Origin: Pacificibacter marinus
GTDB lineage: Bacteria > Pseudomonadota > Alphaproteobacteria > Rhodobacterales > Rhodobacteraceae
Assembly: GCF_018860505.1 (NCBI RefSeq)
Contig: NZ_JAHKPU010000018.1
Location: forward strand, 111,413-175,412
Length of the DNA: 64,000 nucleotides
Direction of reading: 5' to 3'
Of the stretch, positions 26,925-36,894 are shown piece after piece. A program made the translations under genes and the position numbers. Numbering within the stretch: position 1 is the stretch's first letter; every line of letters begins with the position of its first letter. The notes below the pieces were generated by a model that was given only the letters and a program-made list of their open reading frames with translations, was not told the origin of the DNA and searched no databases.

Positions 26925-28295
26925 ATGATCACAGACACTCAATTTACCGAACTTTCTCTCGTTCTAGAGGGTCGTGTGACTCGTTCCAAGTCCGATCTTG
27001 ATTTACATGGCCAATCCGAGACGTGGTTTGCAAATACGCCCCCTGATGCGGTGGCCTATCCGCATACAACGGCAGAGGTCAGCGCGTTGATGAAGATTTG
27101 TCACGCGCAAGCGATTCCTGTCATCGGATGGGGCACTGGCACCTCGCTTGAGGGGCAAACTCTGGCAGTGCAAGGCGGGTTATGTGTCGATTTTTCACAA
27201 ATGAACGCGATTGTTAAAGTGCATGATGCGGATATGGACGTCACGGTGCAACCGGGCGTGACCCGCGAACAGCTGAACACCGACCTGCGGTCCACCGGAT
27301 TGATGTTTCCGGTTGATCCAGGCGCCAATGCATCGCTTGGCGGCATGGCGATGACGCGGGCCTCTGGCACCACCGCCGTGCGCTACGGCACCATGCGCGA
27401 CAATGTCATTGGGCTCGAAGTGGTTTTGGCGGATGGAACTATAATTCACACCGGATCGCGGGCGCGCAAATCGTCCAGCGGTTACGACCTAACCGCGCTT
27501 TTCGTCGGCTCCGAGGGCACGCTTGGCCTTGTTACCGAACTCACCCTGCGTTTGCATGGCCAGCCAGAGACGATCAATGCGGCGGTCTGCGCCTTTGACG
27601 ACTTGGACAGTGCTGTGAACGCAGTGATGGCGACGATCCAAATGGGCATTCCCATGGCGCGTATCGAATTTTTGGACAGCAAAAGCGTTGAAGCGGTGAA
27701 CGCCTACGCTGGGACGACTTATCCTTTGAAGCCTCATTTGTTCGTTGAATTTCACGGATCTGAGGTGGGCGTCGCCGATCAAGTGGCGATGTTTGGCGAA
27801 ATCGTTCAGGATTTTGGCGCATCCGGTTTTGACTGGGCCGCAAAACTTGAGGACCGCAATGCGCTCTGGACACTGCGCCACAACGCGTTCTATGCCTGTT
27901 TGGCATTGAAAAAGGGATGTATTTCCGTTGTCACGGACATCTGCGTGCCGATCTCAAAACTGGCCGAAGCCGTCAGCGAGACGGCAGATGACATCGCGCA
28001 ATCCTTTATCGACGGGCCTATTTTGGGCCATGTGGGGGATGGCAACTTTCATTCGGTCCTGCTGGTTGAGCCCGACAACGAACTGGAGCTGGCAGAGGCC
28101 AAACGATTGGCGCATCGCATGGCATTGCGTGCGCTCAAACTTGGCGGAACTGTCACTGGCGAACATGGGATTGGGATTGGCAAAAAAGACTTTATGACCC
28201 GCGAACACGGGGCCGAGGCTTGGGCCACGATGGGGGCATTGAAAGCGGCACTTGATCCGAAAAATATCATGAACCCTGGAAAGCTTGTGCCGTAA
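26925..28295 (+). CDS. FAD-linked oxidase, D-lactate dehydrogenase (cytochrome)-like
   Basis: A 456-residue flavoenzyme of the VAO/PCMH family. The FAD-binding half shows VIGWGTGTSLEGQT near residue 67 and PVDPGANASLGGMAMTRASG near 125. The C-terminal half has GHVGDGNFH near 368 and GEHGIGIGKK near 408, with His residues that bind metal or substrate in D-lactate dehydrogenase and glycolate oxidase GlcD. The combined pattern is closest to eukaryote-type D-lactate:cytochrome c oxidoreductase; a glycolate or D-2-hydroxyglutarate substrate cannot be excluded. There is no signal peptide. It is convergent with recN, 16 bases away. Confidence 0.88.
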   Translation: MITDTQFTELSLVLEGRVTRSKSDLDLHGQSETWFANTPPDAVAYPHTTAEVSALMKICHAQAIPVIGWGTGTSLEGQTLAVQGGLCVDFSQMNAIVKVHDADMDVTVQPGVTREQLNTDLRSTGLMFPVDPGANASLGGMAMTRASGTTAVRYGTMRDNVIGLEVVLADGTIIHTGSRARKSSSGYDLTALFVGSEGTLGLVTELTLRLHGQPETINAAVCAFDDLDSAVNAVMATIQMGIPMARIEFLDSKSVEAVNAYAGTTYPLKPHLFVEFHGSEVGVADQVAMFGEIVQDFGASGFDWAAKLEDRNALWTLRHNAFYACLALKKGCISVVTDICVPISKLAEAVSETADDIAQSFIDGPILGHVGDGNFHSVLLVEPDNELELAEAKRLAHRMALRALKLGGTVTGEHGIGIGKKDFMTREHGAEAWATMGALKAALDPKNIMNPGKLVP

Positions 28296-28311
28296 TTCTT
28301 GGGGCCAAACT

Positions 28312-29964
28312 CTAGCCGTCGAGCAAAGCCTGCGCTGCCGCACGCGCAGGATCGGTCACGGTATCACCCGACAGCATCCGCGCGATTTCATCGACGCGAT
28401 CTTGATCTACAAGCGGCACCACTTCGGACAATGTCATGCCGTCTTCAACCCGTTTTGCCACACGCCAATGATGTGCGCCCAAGGCGGCCACCTGCGGGGA
28501 ATGGGTGACGACAAGCACTTGGCCGTCATCGGCCAAGGCTTTCAAGCGACGCCCAACAGCATCCGCCGTGGCCCCGCCAACACCACGATCAATCTCATCA
28601 AAGATCATCGTCACATCGGATTGGTCACGTGTCAGACAGACTTTAAGCGCCAAAAGGAACCGCGACAACTCGCCACCTGAGGCGATTTTATTGAGCGGCC
28701 CCGCAGGAGCACCGGGGTTGGTCGCGACAGTGAAAGACACAGCATCTTGGCCGTCTGGGCCTGCTTCGCCAGCGTCCACCAGTGTGGCAAAAACTGCGCG
28801 CTCCATTTTGAGTGGCGCAAGTTCGGCCCCCATCAGCGCATCCAGTTCTTTGGCAGCTGCGATGCGCGCTTTGGTCAAGGCACTTGCAGCCTGCGTGTAG
28901 CGAGCCTCCGCGTCTTTCAACTCTTGTTCGAGACGGATCAAATCATCCGCCCCACCATCAAGCGATTTGAGTTTGCTGCGCAATGTATCGGCGAAAGGCC
29001 CCAAATCGTCTGCAAGCACATTGTGTTTGCGCGCGAGGCCGCGAATGGCAAACAGGCGTTCTTCGATGTTTTCCAACTCATGCGGATTGAACCGCAGGGC
29101 ATCCATGCATTCCTCGACACCCGACTGTGCTTCGGCCAATTCATTAAGGGTGCGATTGAGCCTCTCAATCGGGGCATCCAGACGCCCATCGGCCTTGTCA
29201 GCGGCGCCCTCTAACCAGCGCAGCGCATCAATCAAAGCGCCCTCTGCAGCATCATAAGACATGGCTTGATGCGCTTTGGAAATATCGACAGCGATCTTTT
29301 CCGCCGATTGCATCAACCGACGTTCGGCATCCAGTCTGGCTTCTTCGCCAGCTTCTGGGTTGATCTTATCCAGCTCGCCCACAGCGTGGCGCAAAAATTC
29401 TTCTTCAGCCTTCAGCGCAACCTGTTGATCTTTCGCCACCTGCAAAGATTTGCGGATGACCGCCAGCGTTTTCCATGCTTTGCGGGTTTTCTCAAGCTTG
29501 GCATCCAGTGAGCCAAAAGTGTCAAGCAACACACGGTGACCACGAGGGTTCAACAAGCCACGATCATCATGTTGGCCGTGCAATTCCACCAGCAGTTCAG
29601 ACAAACGCCGCAGCACATCGCCAGAGACACGACGATCATTGATCCATGCGGTTTTGCGGCCATCTGCGGTGTTGATACGGCGTAAAATCAACTCGCCATC
29701 GCTGGTGTCGATGCCTGCCTCATCCAAGATCGCTTGTGCGACAGGCCCTTGCGGCACATCAAATTCGGCGATTACTTCACCTTGTTTGGCCCCAGCACGA
29801 ACAAGCTCTGCACGTCCACGCCAGCCTAGAACAAAACCAAGACTGTCGAGCAAGATGGATTTACCAGCGCCAGTCTCGCCCGTGAGCACGTTGAGACCGG
29901 GCTGAAACGACAGTTCCAACCGATCGATAATCAACATGTCACGGATATCAAGACTTCTTAGCAT
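28312..29964 (-). CDS. recN: DNA repair protein RecN
   Basis: An SMC-like ATPase acting in double-strand break repair. The 550-residue protein has Walker A TGETGAGKSILLDSLGF near residue 30, a central coiled coil with turn (about residues 155-370), and the C-terminal ABC signature ASGGELSRFLLALK near 425 followed by Walker B MIFDEIDRGVGG. It starts 19 bases after the bamD stop on the same strand, so it probably forms the tail of the lpxC-bamD-recN transcription unit beyond ftsZ, a normal arrangement in alphaproteobacteria. Confidence 0.97.
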   Translation of the reverse strand: MLRSLDIRDMLIIDRLELSFQPGLNVLTGETGAGKSILLDSLGFVLGWRGRAELVRAGAKQGEVIAEFDVPQGPVAQAILDEAGIDTSDGELILRRINTADGRKTAWINDRRVSGDVLRRLSELLVELHGQHDDRGLLNPRGHRVLLDTFGSLDAKLEKTRKAWKTLAVIRKSLQVAKDQQVALKAEEEFLRHAVGELDKINPEAGEEARLDAERRLMQSAEKIAVDISKAHQAMSYDAAEGALIDALRWLEGAADKADGRLDAPIERLNRTLNELAEAQSGVEECMDALRFNPHELENIEERLFAIRGLARKHNVLADDLGPFADTLRSKLKSLDGGADDLIRLEQELKDAEARYTQAASALTKARIAAAKELDALMGAELAPLKMERAVFATLVDAGEAGPDGQDAVSFTVATNPGAPAGPLNKIASGGELSRFLLALKVCLTRDQSDVTMIFDEIDRGVGGATADAVGRRLKALADDGQVLVVTHSPQVAALGAHHWRVAKRVEDGMTLSEVVPLVDQDRVDEIARMLSGDTVTDPARAAAQALLDG

Positions 29965-29983
29965 GGTAACGACACGCCACCGA

Positions 29984-30820
29984 TCAGAGCCATTCGCCGC
30001 GCACCATTTGGCGGTAAACAGCGCTCAACCAATTGTTGCCCAAGGATTTGGCCTCAAGCCCCTGCCGCGTCAACAAGGCATAGCTGTCTGCGTACCATTC
30101 GGTAGATTTGTAGTTGTGACCCAGAATTGCGCCTGCGGTCTGTGCCTCTTCGATCAGCCCCAAAGCAAGATAGGATTCGACCAGACGGTGCAAAGCTTCA
30201 GCGGTATGTTGTGTGGTTTGGAACTGCTCAACGACAACACGGAACCGATTGGTGGCCGCCGTGTAATGTTTGCGTTTCAGATAATAACGCCCGATTTCCA
30301 TTTCTTTGGCTGCCAAATGATCAAAAGCCAAATCAAACTTCAAAATCGCCGACCGCGCATATTCGCTTTCGGGGTATTGTTCGATCACGACGCGCAAGGC
30401 TTGCAGTGCTTGGAATGTCAGACCTTGGTCGCGGCCGACGTCATCGATTTGGTCGTAATAGGACAAGGCCAACAGGTAATGCGCATAGGCAGCATCGGCA
30501 TCTGTTGGGTAAAAATCAATGAAACGTTGGGCTGCAAGGCGTGCTTGTTCGTAGTCGCGATCACGGTGATAGGAAAAGGCTTCCATAATCAACGCGCGCT
30601 TGGCCCATGACGAATAGGGGTAAAGCCGTTCAATTTCGCCAAAGTGATGCGCCGCTGTATCAAAATCATTGGTGCTGATTTCATATTCCGCGCGCTTATA
30701 GATCTCTTCAGCAGAATAGCCTTCAAGATCACGCGTGGGCGCGACATCTCCACAAGCTGTTAAGACTGCCACTGAGAAAACTGCTGCCACTTTAAGGCCG
30801 CTATACAGTCCTGCACGCAT
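29984..30820 (-). CDS. bamD: Outer membrane assembly lipoprotein BamD
   Basis: Lipoprotein of the BAM complex, which folds beta-barrel proteins into the outer membrane. The 278-residue protein has a lipoprotein signal with lipobox LTAC (Cys near residue 23) and then tetratricopeptide-like repeats: EIYKRAEYEISTNDFDTAAHHF, RLYPYSSWAKRALI, and DYEQARLAAQRFIDFYP. ATG 30820 is chosen because it yields the signal peptide directly and has a GAAGGTGGA ribosome site; the longer open frame upstream has no similarity. It follows lpxC by 136 bases. Confidence 0.95.
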   Translation of the reverse strand: MRAGLYSGLKVAAVFSVAVLTACGDVAPTRDLEGYSAEEIYKRAEYEISTNDFDTAAHHFGEIERLYPYSSWAKRALIMEAFSYHRDRDYEQARLAAQRFIDFYPTDADAAYAHYLLALSYYDQIDDVGRDQGLTFQALQALRVVIEQYPESEYARSAILKFDLAFDHLAAKEMEIGRYYLKRKHYTAATNRFRVVVEQFQTTQHTAEALHRLVESYLALGLIEEAQTAGAILGHNYKSTEWYADSYALLTRQGLEAKSLGNNWLSAVYRQMVRGEWL

Positions 30821-30956
30821 GAACGTTCCACCTTCGTCAATTATCGTGCCCGCGAACGCGAGCGATGGATCAACTCCTAGCACAGAAATTTTCGGTGCAA
30901 AACGCCTTTGGTGCGGAAAATTAAGAAGTGAAGAGTTGATGGCGAAAACCAGCGGA

Positions 30957-31910
30957 TCACGCGCAGTAAGCGAGATCCGAAGCTGTGACACCCGCACCAG
31001 GCAAAGTTTGCGCTGTCGCGTCATCAACCGTGACAAAAGCCCATGCGCCAGGGGTTGCAAAAACCTTGCGCAACAACGCGTTTGTCATCGCATGTCCTGA
31101 GCGCACCCCAACGTAACGCCCAAGAATCGGTGCACCAGCAAGTGCCAAATCCCCCAAAGCATCTAGCATCTTATGGCGCACGGGTTCATCTTGGTGGCGC
31201 AGACCAGCAACACCACTTTCAACCTTAGCGCCATCAAACACGATAGCGTTTTCACCGGGAATACCCCCAAGCGCAAGACCGTTGGATTGCATCCAATCAA
31301 CCTCAGCTTTGCGGCAAAATGTACGGCAGTTCGACAATTCACGAATGAAAGCCCCATTGGCCATCACGAGGTTTTTACTTTGCACCCCAATGGCCGCGTC
31401 TTCAAAATCGATATGAAAATCAATTTCCAAGGTTTCCGCAGCTTCCAAACGGGCTGTCGCATCACCAAGGATAACCTCAACAGGTTTCAAAATCTTCAAC
31501 GCACGGCTTGGCCCCTCTTGACGTGACAACCCTGCGGCCAGAATAGCGGCCACGAAAGGGGCTGCAGAACCGTCTTCGATCGGCACTTCGGGTCCGTCGA
31601 CATGCACAACAGCATTGATCACGCCACAGCCAGCAAGGGCTGCCATAATGTGTTCGATTGTAGAAATTTCAACACCGTCGTCATTGCGGATCAGCGTGCA
31701 CAGTTTAGATGGCACAACCGAATCCCAACGCGCAGCAATTGAGGCATTGCGGGTATCCGTGACATCTGCCGCAATATCAGAGCGTATGAAAGAGATGCCA
31801 GAATTTGCACGCGCAGGTTCAATCGTCATACGCACTGGGGCACCTGAGTGCAGGCCCACTCCGTCAAAGGTAATTGTCTTGGCGACTGTCTTTTGCACGC
31901 TGTGCCTCAA
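30957..31910 (-). CDS. lpxC: UDP-3-O-acyl-N-acetylglucosamine deacetylase
   Basis: Zinc enzyme committing UDP-GlcNAc to lipid A synthesis. The 317-residue length is typical. The zinc ligands are seen: His in TIEHIMAALAGCG near residue 77, and His and Asp in HKMLDALGDL near 237. The catalytic His is in SGHAMTN near 265. The N-terminus QKTVAKTITFDGVGLHSG is diagnostic. It lies downstream of ftsZ in the usual place, but a terminator and 285 bases separate them, so it should have its own promoter. Confidence 0.97.
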   Translation of the reverse strand: MRHSVQKTVAKTITFDGVGLHSGAPVRMTIEPARANSGISFIRSDIAADVTDTRNASIAARWDSVVPSKLCTLIRNDDGVEISTIEHIMAALAGCGVINAVVHVDGPEVPIEDGSAAPFVAAILAAGLSRQEGPSRALKILKPVEVILGDATARLEAAETLEIDFHIDFEDAAIGVQSKNLVMANGAFIRELSNCRTFCRKAEVDWMQSNGLALGGIPGENAIVFDGAKVESGVAGLRHQDEPVRHKMLDALGDLALAGAPILGRYVGVRSGHAMTNALLRKVFATPGAWAFVTVDDATAQTLPGAGVTASDLAYCA

Positions 31911-32103
31911 TCTTTGGTCTGTTTGCTGCTAGCCCGTCAAATCGACGCGCACAGATACAGCAAAACTTGTTGAGACTTGGGTAAGCATGTTTGCGCGACC
32001 ACTCAACTCAATCTTTGTAACGAAATGTAACATAACCCCTACCCCACGGGCGACAAGCCGCGCACACATGCGCCGCAGCGCGGCAAGTGCCTGATAAACA
32101 ACA

Positions 32104-32135
32104 AAAAGGCCGGAGAAAACCGGCCTTTTCTTATT
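32104..32135 (-). terminator. Rho-independent terminator of ftsZ
   Basis: AAAAGGCCGG pairs with CCGGCCTTTT across a short loop (32104-32129). The minus-strand copy is followed by T residues, 67 bases past the ftsZ stop. It is nearly symmetric, but only ftsZ reads into it. Confidence 0.85.
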
Positions 32136-32195
32136 CTACCAAACAAAGATTGTGATCACCTTACGCTAGGAAACCCAAGCGCAGAGTGTGAATTA

Positions 32196-33860
32196 TCAGT
32201 TTGCCTGACGACGCAGGAACGCTGGAATTTCAATCTTTTCTTGTTCAGGATTTGGATCCTGATCTTCGTCGTATGACTGATGCACCTGCGGCTGACGGCT
32301 CGGTTGTGCCGCCTGACGTGACGCTGGCGCGGCATGACGCGGCTGTTCAGCTTGTGCGTCTTCTGCACCATTTCCGGTCATACGACCGATCAAAGAGTTG
32401 ATACCAAAACGGCCCTGCTTGGGTTGCTCAGGCGCACCAAAGCTGCGCGATTGCGGACCAGGATGTTGGACCTGAGGCTGCTGCGGTTGACGGTGCATTG
32501 GCGCTTCTGGACGCTTAGACACAGCCGCTTGCAAACGTGACATCGCCTCGGGCGACGGCGTGCCCGCAGATGGTGCGCGCGGCGCAACATAGGAATCCGC
32601 TTCAGGTTCATGCATGGAGGGCTGATAGGTCGGCTCTGGACGCGGCTGATAGGCGGGCGCAGGCATTTCATCGGCGGTATCGAACAGCTCTTCCGCTTGT
32701 TCTTCTGCCGCAGCAGCATGAGCGTCAAAAACATCCAAAGTGGGTTGTGCAGGCGCTTGCTGTTGAACTGGTGCATCTTGCGGCTCTGGCTGTGCAACAG
32801 GTGCTGGAGCAGCTTCGACAGCGGCAATAGCTGCCGCAGGTGCAAGAGGCTCCGCCAGACGACGACGTGGAGTTGGAACATCAGCAGAAGTTGGCGCCGC
32901 ATCGATACCTGTGGCCACAACAGACACACGCATTTTGCCACCCAAGGATGGATCCATTGTAGAGCCGACGATGATGTTGGCTTCTGGATCGACTTCTTCG
33001 CGAATGCGGTTGGCGGCTTCGTCGAGTTCGAACAAGGTCAAATCGTCGCCACCAGTGATGTTGATCAAAACGCCTTTGGCGCCCATCAATGACATCTCGT
33101 CGAGCAATGGGTTTGCGATGGCTTTTTCTGCCGCTTGGATCGCGCGATCTTCGCCTTCTGCCTCGCCTGTGCCCATCATGGCTTTGCCCATCTCGTCCAT
33201 CACGGCGCGAACATCTGCAAAGTCGAGGTTGATCAGACCGGGGCGTACCATCAAATCGGTCACACCCTTCACGCCTTGATACAAGACATCATCAGCCATC
33301 GAGAAAGCATCGGTGAATGTCGTTTTCTCATTGGCAAGACGGAACAGGTTTTGGTTCGGAATGATGATCAATGTATCGACCATCTTTTGCAACGCTTCGA
33401 CGCCTTCATCCGCTTGGCGCATCCGTTTGTTGCCTTCAAACTGGAACGGCTTAGTGACAACACCAACGGTCAAAACGCCCAACTCACGCGCGGCTTGCGC
33501 GATAATTGGGGCTGCACCGGTCCCAGTGCCACCGCCCATACCGGCAGTGATGAAACACATGTGCGCACCAGCAAGGTGGTCCACGATGGCTTCGATGCTT
33601 TCTTCAGCGGCGGCGGCACCAACCGTGGGGCGTGCGCCAGCACCGAGACCTTCGGTCACTTTAATACCGATTTGGATTTTTGCGGCGGCGTTGGAATGCT
33701 GCAAAGCCTGCGCGTCAGTATTCGCAACAACGAATTCAACGCCTTCCAATTCCTTTTCGATCATGTTGTTGACCGCGTTACCACCGGCGCCACCGACGCC
33801 AAACACTGTGATACGAGGTTTCAACTCTTCCCGCTCGGGCATCGTGAGGTTCAAAGCCAT
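32196..33860 (-). CDS. ftsZ: Cell division protein FtsZ
   Basis: Tubulin-like GTPase that forms the division ring. The 554-residue protein has [15 protein letters not shown] near residue 20 and the GTP signature [10 protein letters not shown] near 108. The T7 loop [11 protein letters not shown] is near 210. A long linker of about 200 residues rich in Ala, Pro and Gln follows, typical of alphaproteobacteria. The protein ends with the conserved FtsA/ZapA-binding peptide [12 protein letters not shown]. The 470-base region upstream separates it from ftsA and should hold its own promoter. Confidence 0.98.
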   Translation of the reverse strand: MALNLTMPEREELKPRITVFGVGGAGGNAVNNMIEKELEGVEFVVANTDAQALQHSNAAAKIQIGIKVTEGLGAGARPTVGAAAAEESIEAIVDHLAGAHMCFITAGMGGGTGTGAAPIIAQAARELGVLTVGVVTKPFQFEGNKRMRQADEGVEALQKMVDTLIIIPNQNLFRLANEKTTFTDAFSMADDVLYQGVKGVTDLMVRPGLINLDFADVRAVMDEMGKAMMGTGEAEGEDRAIQAAEKAIANPLLDEMSLMGAKGVLINITGGDDLTLFELDEAANRIREEVDPEANIIVGSTMDPSLGGKMRVSVVATGIDAAPTSADVPTPRRRLAEPLAPAAAIAAVEAAPAPVAQPEPQDAPVQQQAPAQPTLDVFDAHAAAAEEQAEELFDTADEMPAPAYQPRPEPTYQPSMHEPEADSYVAPRAPSAGTPSPEAMSRLQAAVSKRPEAPMHRQPQQPQVQHPGPQSRSFGAPEQPKQGRFGINSLIGRMTGNGAEDAQAEQPRHAAPASRQAAQPSRQPQVHQSYDEDQDPNPEQEKIEIPAFLRRQAN

Positions 33861-34329
33861 GATCTACCGCCTGTTTTATCTGTTTACGAGGCAGCGCGCT
33901 GTCCTACACACTTGCCCATTTACTGTCCCTGCCCAACATTACGCCGGACAAATCTTACCTATTCACGCTTCATTCTATGGGTTTTCGACGGCGGCGTCAC
34001 CCAAAAAACACAATCGAGACACAAAATGTGGTAGATTATTACATAAAGTTAGGCGGTATTTTGCGCACCCCTCCATATTTGGGGGCGCTCACACCAAAAT
34101 AGCCTAGCCGCAAGAGGCGCTCGCGACGAAGTCGGAGGCAAAAACCCCGCAAACGTTAACATTCTTGCCAAAACACTGCTCGGTGCCTGACGCGAAGCGA
34201 ATGATCTTGATCGTTACGATTCTCTGATCTATGCCTTTCGGCGCGCTTCTCCACATAACTTTAATTCGAAAAAGCACAGGTGCAAACCCATTTCACACGC
34301 GTTTTCTTCACAAATCAGTTGCTACAGCC
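33861..34329. other. ftsA-ftsZ intergenic region
   Basis: A 469-base gap without a supported gene, unusually long inside a dcw cluster. The half nearest ftsZ is A+T-rich and presumably contains the ftsZ promoter and leader. I find no full CtrA consensus box and no clear terminator for ftsA. A G+C-rich part near 34050-34140 can fold, but no known RNA is recognised. Confidence 0.5.
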
Positions 34330-35661
34330 TTACCAATTCTCTTTGAACCAACGCACAGCACGCTTTAATGATCGCGCAGGATAGCGCTCAGCCGGAATTT
34401 CAAAGTCCCACCATTCATCTTGCGGGTTCGCCGCAAAAAGGCATAGTCCAACGGCAGAGGCAAAAGCCGCGCCCGTTGCTGCCTGTGGCAGGCCTTGGAC
34501 GCGCAAAGGCCGACCAATACGCACCTGTTGCCCCAGAATTTTCGGCGCCAACCCATCAAGACCAGGGATCTGGCTTGCGCCCCCTGTCAAAACGATCTGT
34601 TGGCTTGGCAGATGTTCAAACCCAGCCGCATCCAAACAATCGCGCACGCCTTCAAGAATTTCTTCAACCCGCGGACGGATGATGCCGATAAGTTCTGCAC
34701 GTGACACAGTGCGACGGTCACGCTCCCAATCGCCGCTGTCGCCGCCAATCTCAATCATTTCGCGATCATCCATACCAGTGGCAACAACGCCACCATAAAA
34801 GGTCTTGATCCGCTCCGCCGTCGCGTTTGGAATTTGCAGCCCCATCGCAATATCAGAGGTCACTTGATCCCCCCCCATACGCACGGAATCGGCATATATC
34901 ATGTGTTTCTTCATAAAGATCGACACATCCGAGGCTCCGCCACCAAGATCGACACAGGCCGCGCCCAGCTCTTGTTCGTCTTCAACCAAAGCCGACACGC
35001 CCGCCATATAAGCAGAGGATGCAATGCCCGCCACCTCAAGATCGCAACGCTTGATACAATACAAAAGGTTCTGGATCGTCGCCGTATCGACAGTCAACAT
35101 GTGCATATCAACCGCCAAAGTGGACCCGATCTGACCACGTGGATCAGCCATGCCTGAGCGGTGATCCAACGCAAAGTTCACCGGCTGCGCATGGATGACC
35201 TCGCGATGCGCACCGTAATCTGGCACATCGCTAGAGGCCAAAACCCGCGCCACATCTTGTTCTGATACAGAGTCACCGTCGAGATCAACCTGCCCCGCCA
35301 AGCCATAAGAGCGCGGTGCGCCCCCAGAGAAACAGGCGATCACATGATCCACACGGGTCTGCGCCATTTTCTGCGCGGCTTGCACGGCGGTCCGAATGGC
35401 GCGTTCTGTTTCACCCATGGCGTCAATTTCGCCAAATTTCACACCGCGTGACCGCGTTGTCGCGGCCCCAATCACCCGAAATCCTGACTGACCTGCTAGC
35501 GAACCAACACCGTCAGCCCCAATGAATTTGTCACCATCAAAGCGCAAGACAAGACAGGCAATCTTTGATGTGCCCACGTCCAGAATAGCGATGACACCGC
35601 GTTGGATAGCCGCTTTGCGCATATTGCGCATGGCGCGTTGAGCAGAGTAAAGATCGGTCAT
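34330..35661 (-). CDS. ftsA: Cell division protein FtsA
   Basis: Actin-like membrane tether of FtsZ. The 443-residue protein shows the phosphate-1 motif AILDVGTSKIACLVLRFDG near residue 23. The SHS2/1C insertion follows, then the phosphate-2 motif ACVDLGGGASDVSIF near 230 and the adenosine motif IVLTGGASQIPGL near 360. The C-terminal amphipathic helix is KRAVRWFKENW. ATG 35661 was chosen for GGAGTG upstream and the MTDLYSAQ start; it lies 17 bases after the ftsQ stop, fitting an operon. Confidence 0.97.
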   Translation of the reverse strand: MTDLYSAQRAMRNMRKAAIQRGVIAILDVGTSKIACLVLRFDGDKFIGADGVGSLAGQSGFRVIGAATTRSRGVKFGEIDAMGETERAIRTAVQAAQKMAQTRVDHVIACFSGGAPRSYGLAGQVDLDGDSVSEQDVARVLASSDVPDYGAHREVIHAQPVNFALDHRSGMADPRGQIGSTLAVDMHMLTVDTATIQNLLYCIKRCDLEVAGIASSAYMAGVSALVEDEQELGAACVDLGGGASDVSIFMKKHMIYADSVRMGGDQVTSDIAMGLQIPNATAERIKTFYGGVVATGMDDREMIEIGGDSGDWERDRRTVSRAELIGIIRPRVEEILEGVRDCLDAAGFEHLPSQQIVLTGGASQIPGLDGLAPKILGQQVRIGRPLRVQGLPQAATGAAFASAVGLCLFAANPQDEWWDFEIPAERYPARSLKRAVRWFKENW

Positions 35662-35677
35662 TGTAAAAACACTCCGG

Positions 35678-36640
35678 TTATAGCCCTTGAAGACGGCGGA
35701 ATTCATCACGTGCGGCGTCTGAAATCCGCAAGGTGTGCCGGTCGGGGTTACGCATATCGACAGCACGCACATCGCGCGCCAAAAGATCTTGGGCTTGATC
35801 CAAGGCAATCACTTGGGCCAGCGCAGCAAAAGGATTGGTCTCTGGCAGCATAATGACTTGGTCGTTGGCCAAAATGATATCCCAACGACGCTCGCCGACT
35901 CGCACGATGCCACGGATCCGGTCCATCAAAGGCTCGGCTGCTTTGAGCAGACCCAACGCTTGGGCCACTTCGCGCTCAGCCCCCTCGCCTGCGATCAGCG
36001 GCAAATCAGGGCGATCCAAGCGAGAGACCAATGCGGAAACCCGATGTCCATCAACATCAAGAAGCTCAAGCCCTTGCGGACCACGCCATACAACGGAGGG
36101 TACGCGCTCGGTGATATCCACCTGCAAGATCCCGCCTGCGCGGACACGCAGGCCAACATTCGCAACGGCATCTAGACCTTCGATCTGATCAAGCATGCCG
36201 TTCAGGTCGAGATCAAATGAGGAAATCGGAAAATCGACAGGGGCCACTTCGCGAATGTCGGCAGACAAATCGGGGGAGGCGCCATCGATCGCCATCATCT
36301 TGACCATAAACTCAGGGCGGTTTTGCAGCTCAGCTTTCATCACATCATATTGGTCGGCGATGATTTGGCGGTTGTCCTCATTGGAGACCCAAACCCCGAC
36401 GACAGCCAAAACAACCGCAAGGGGTGCCAATTTGCGCATCGCAAAGCGAAACGACGGGGTCAACCACAAGCGGCTCATCTTATAGGCTGCACGGGAGGGT
36501 GCTGGATCACGTGGGCGCGGTACGGCACTTTCGCTTGTGCCTGTGCGCGCTCGGATCACCCGCGCCACAGCCTCGGATACGCGGACGGACCCTCCGGCAG
36601 ATGCAGGTTTGGCAAAGGTCAATGGATCTACAGGACGCAT
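35678..36640 (-). CDS. ftsQ: Cell division protein FtsQ
   Basis: Bitopic inner-membrane protein linking early and late divisome proteins. The 320-residue protein has a cytoplasmic N-terminus of about 90 residues and one membrane helix (LAPLAVVLAVVGVWV, about 92-106). The periplasmic POTRA domain (MMAIDGASPDLSADIRE near 138) and the FtsQ-type beta domain with ERVPSVVWR near 200 follow. ATG 36640 is firmly set by GGAGGTC 8 bases upstream. Its A is shared with the stop codon of the ddl relic (TGATG), so translation was, and may still be, coupled. The frame is also open 35 codons further upstream. Confidence 0.95.
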   Translation of the reverse strand: MRPVDPLTFAKPASAGGSVRVSEAVARVIRARTGTSESAVPRPRDPAPSRAAYKMSRLWLTPSFRFAMRKLAPLAVVLAVVGVWVSNEDNRQIIADQYDVMKAELQNRPEFMVKMMAIDGASPDLSADIREVAPVDFPISSFDLDLNGMLDQIEGLDAVANVGLRVRAGGILQVDITERVPSVVWRGPQGLELLDVDGHRVSALVSRLDRPDLPLIAGEGAEREVAQALGLLKAAEPLMDRIRGIVRVGERRWDIILANDQVIMLPETNPFAALAQVIALDQAQDLLARDVRAVDMRNPDRHTLRISDAARDEFRRLQGL

Positions 36641-36894
36641 CACTTGACCTCCGACAATAATGACTGAGGCTGCGGCAATGCAAAGACCGACAAGAGCAGT
36701 CGCGATACAACATAAACGGTATAGGCGACACAAATCCGCTGACACAGCAATGCGACTGTGCCTAAACCGACATCTTTGCTCACTATACCCCTAAGCGCGG
36801 CAGCGCCAATACGCCACGACGACAACGATGCCTCGCGTTCAAGCGAAGCCACGTCAATCGATACCGCCACTTTTCGGGGTGTCCTGCTCGACAT
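36640..36894 (-). pseudogene. ddl: Relic of D-alanine-D-alanine ligase gene (ddl), still open and overlapping ftsQ
   Basis: This 84-codon frame occupies the normal ddlB position between murB and ftsQ. Its N-terminus, SSRTPRKVAV then SLEREASLSSWR then AAALRG, aligns with the Ddl start known from E. coli DdlB ([20 protein letters not shown]). The Ser-x-Glu-Arg-Glu core survives, but the preceding Gly-Gly is replaced. After about 38 codons Ddl similarity ends. About 250 residues are missing, including the ATP-grasp domain. A short LC-R segment near the end, in one of two frames, recalls the Ddl C-terminus. The frame ends TGATG on the ftsQ start. It cannot encode a ligase; it may persist as a translated leader for ftsQ. 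Confidence 0.75.

Noticed and set aside
31911..32103. Possible gene between ftsZ terminator and lpxC
   Set aside because: No open frame with a ribosome site; the segment most likely holds the lpxC promoter.
36641..36745. Longer FtsQ start 35 codons upstream
   Set aside because: The internal ATG at 36640 has a near-ideal GGAGG site and shares the stop codon of the ddl relic; the extra N-terminal segment is hydrophobic and out of place for FtsQ.
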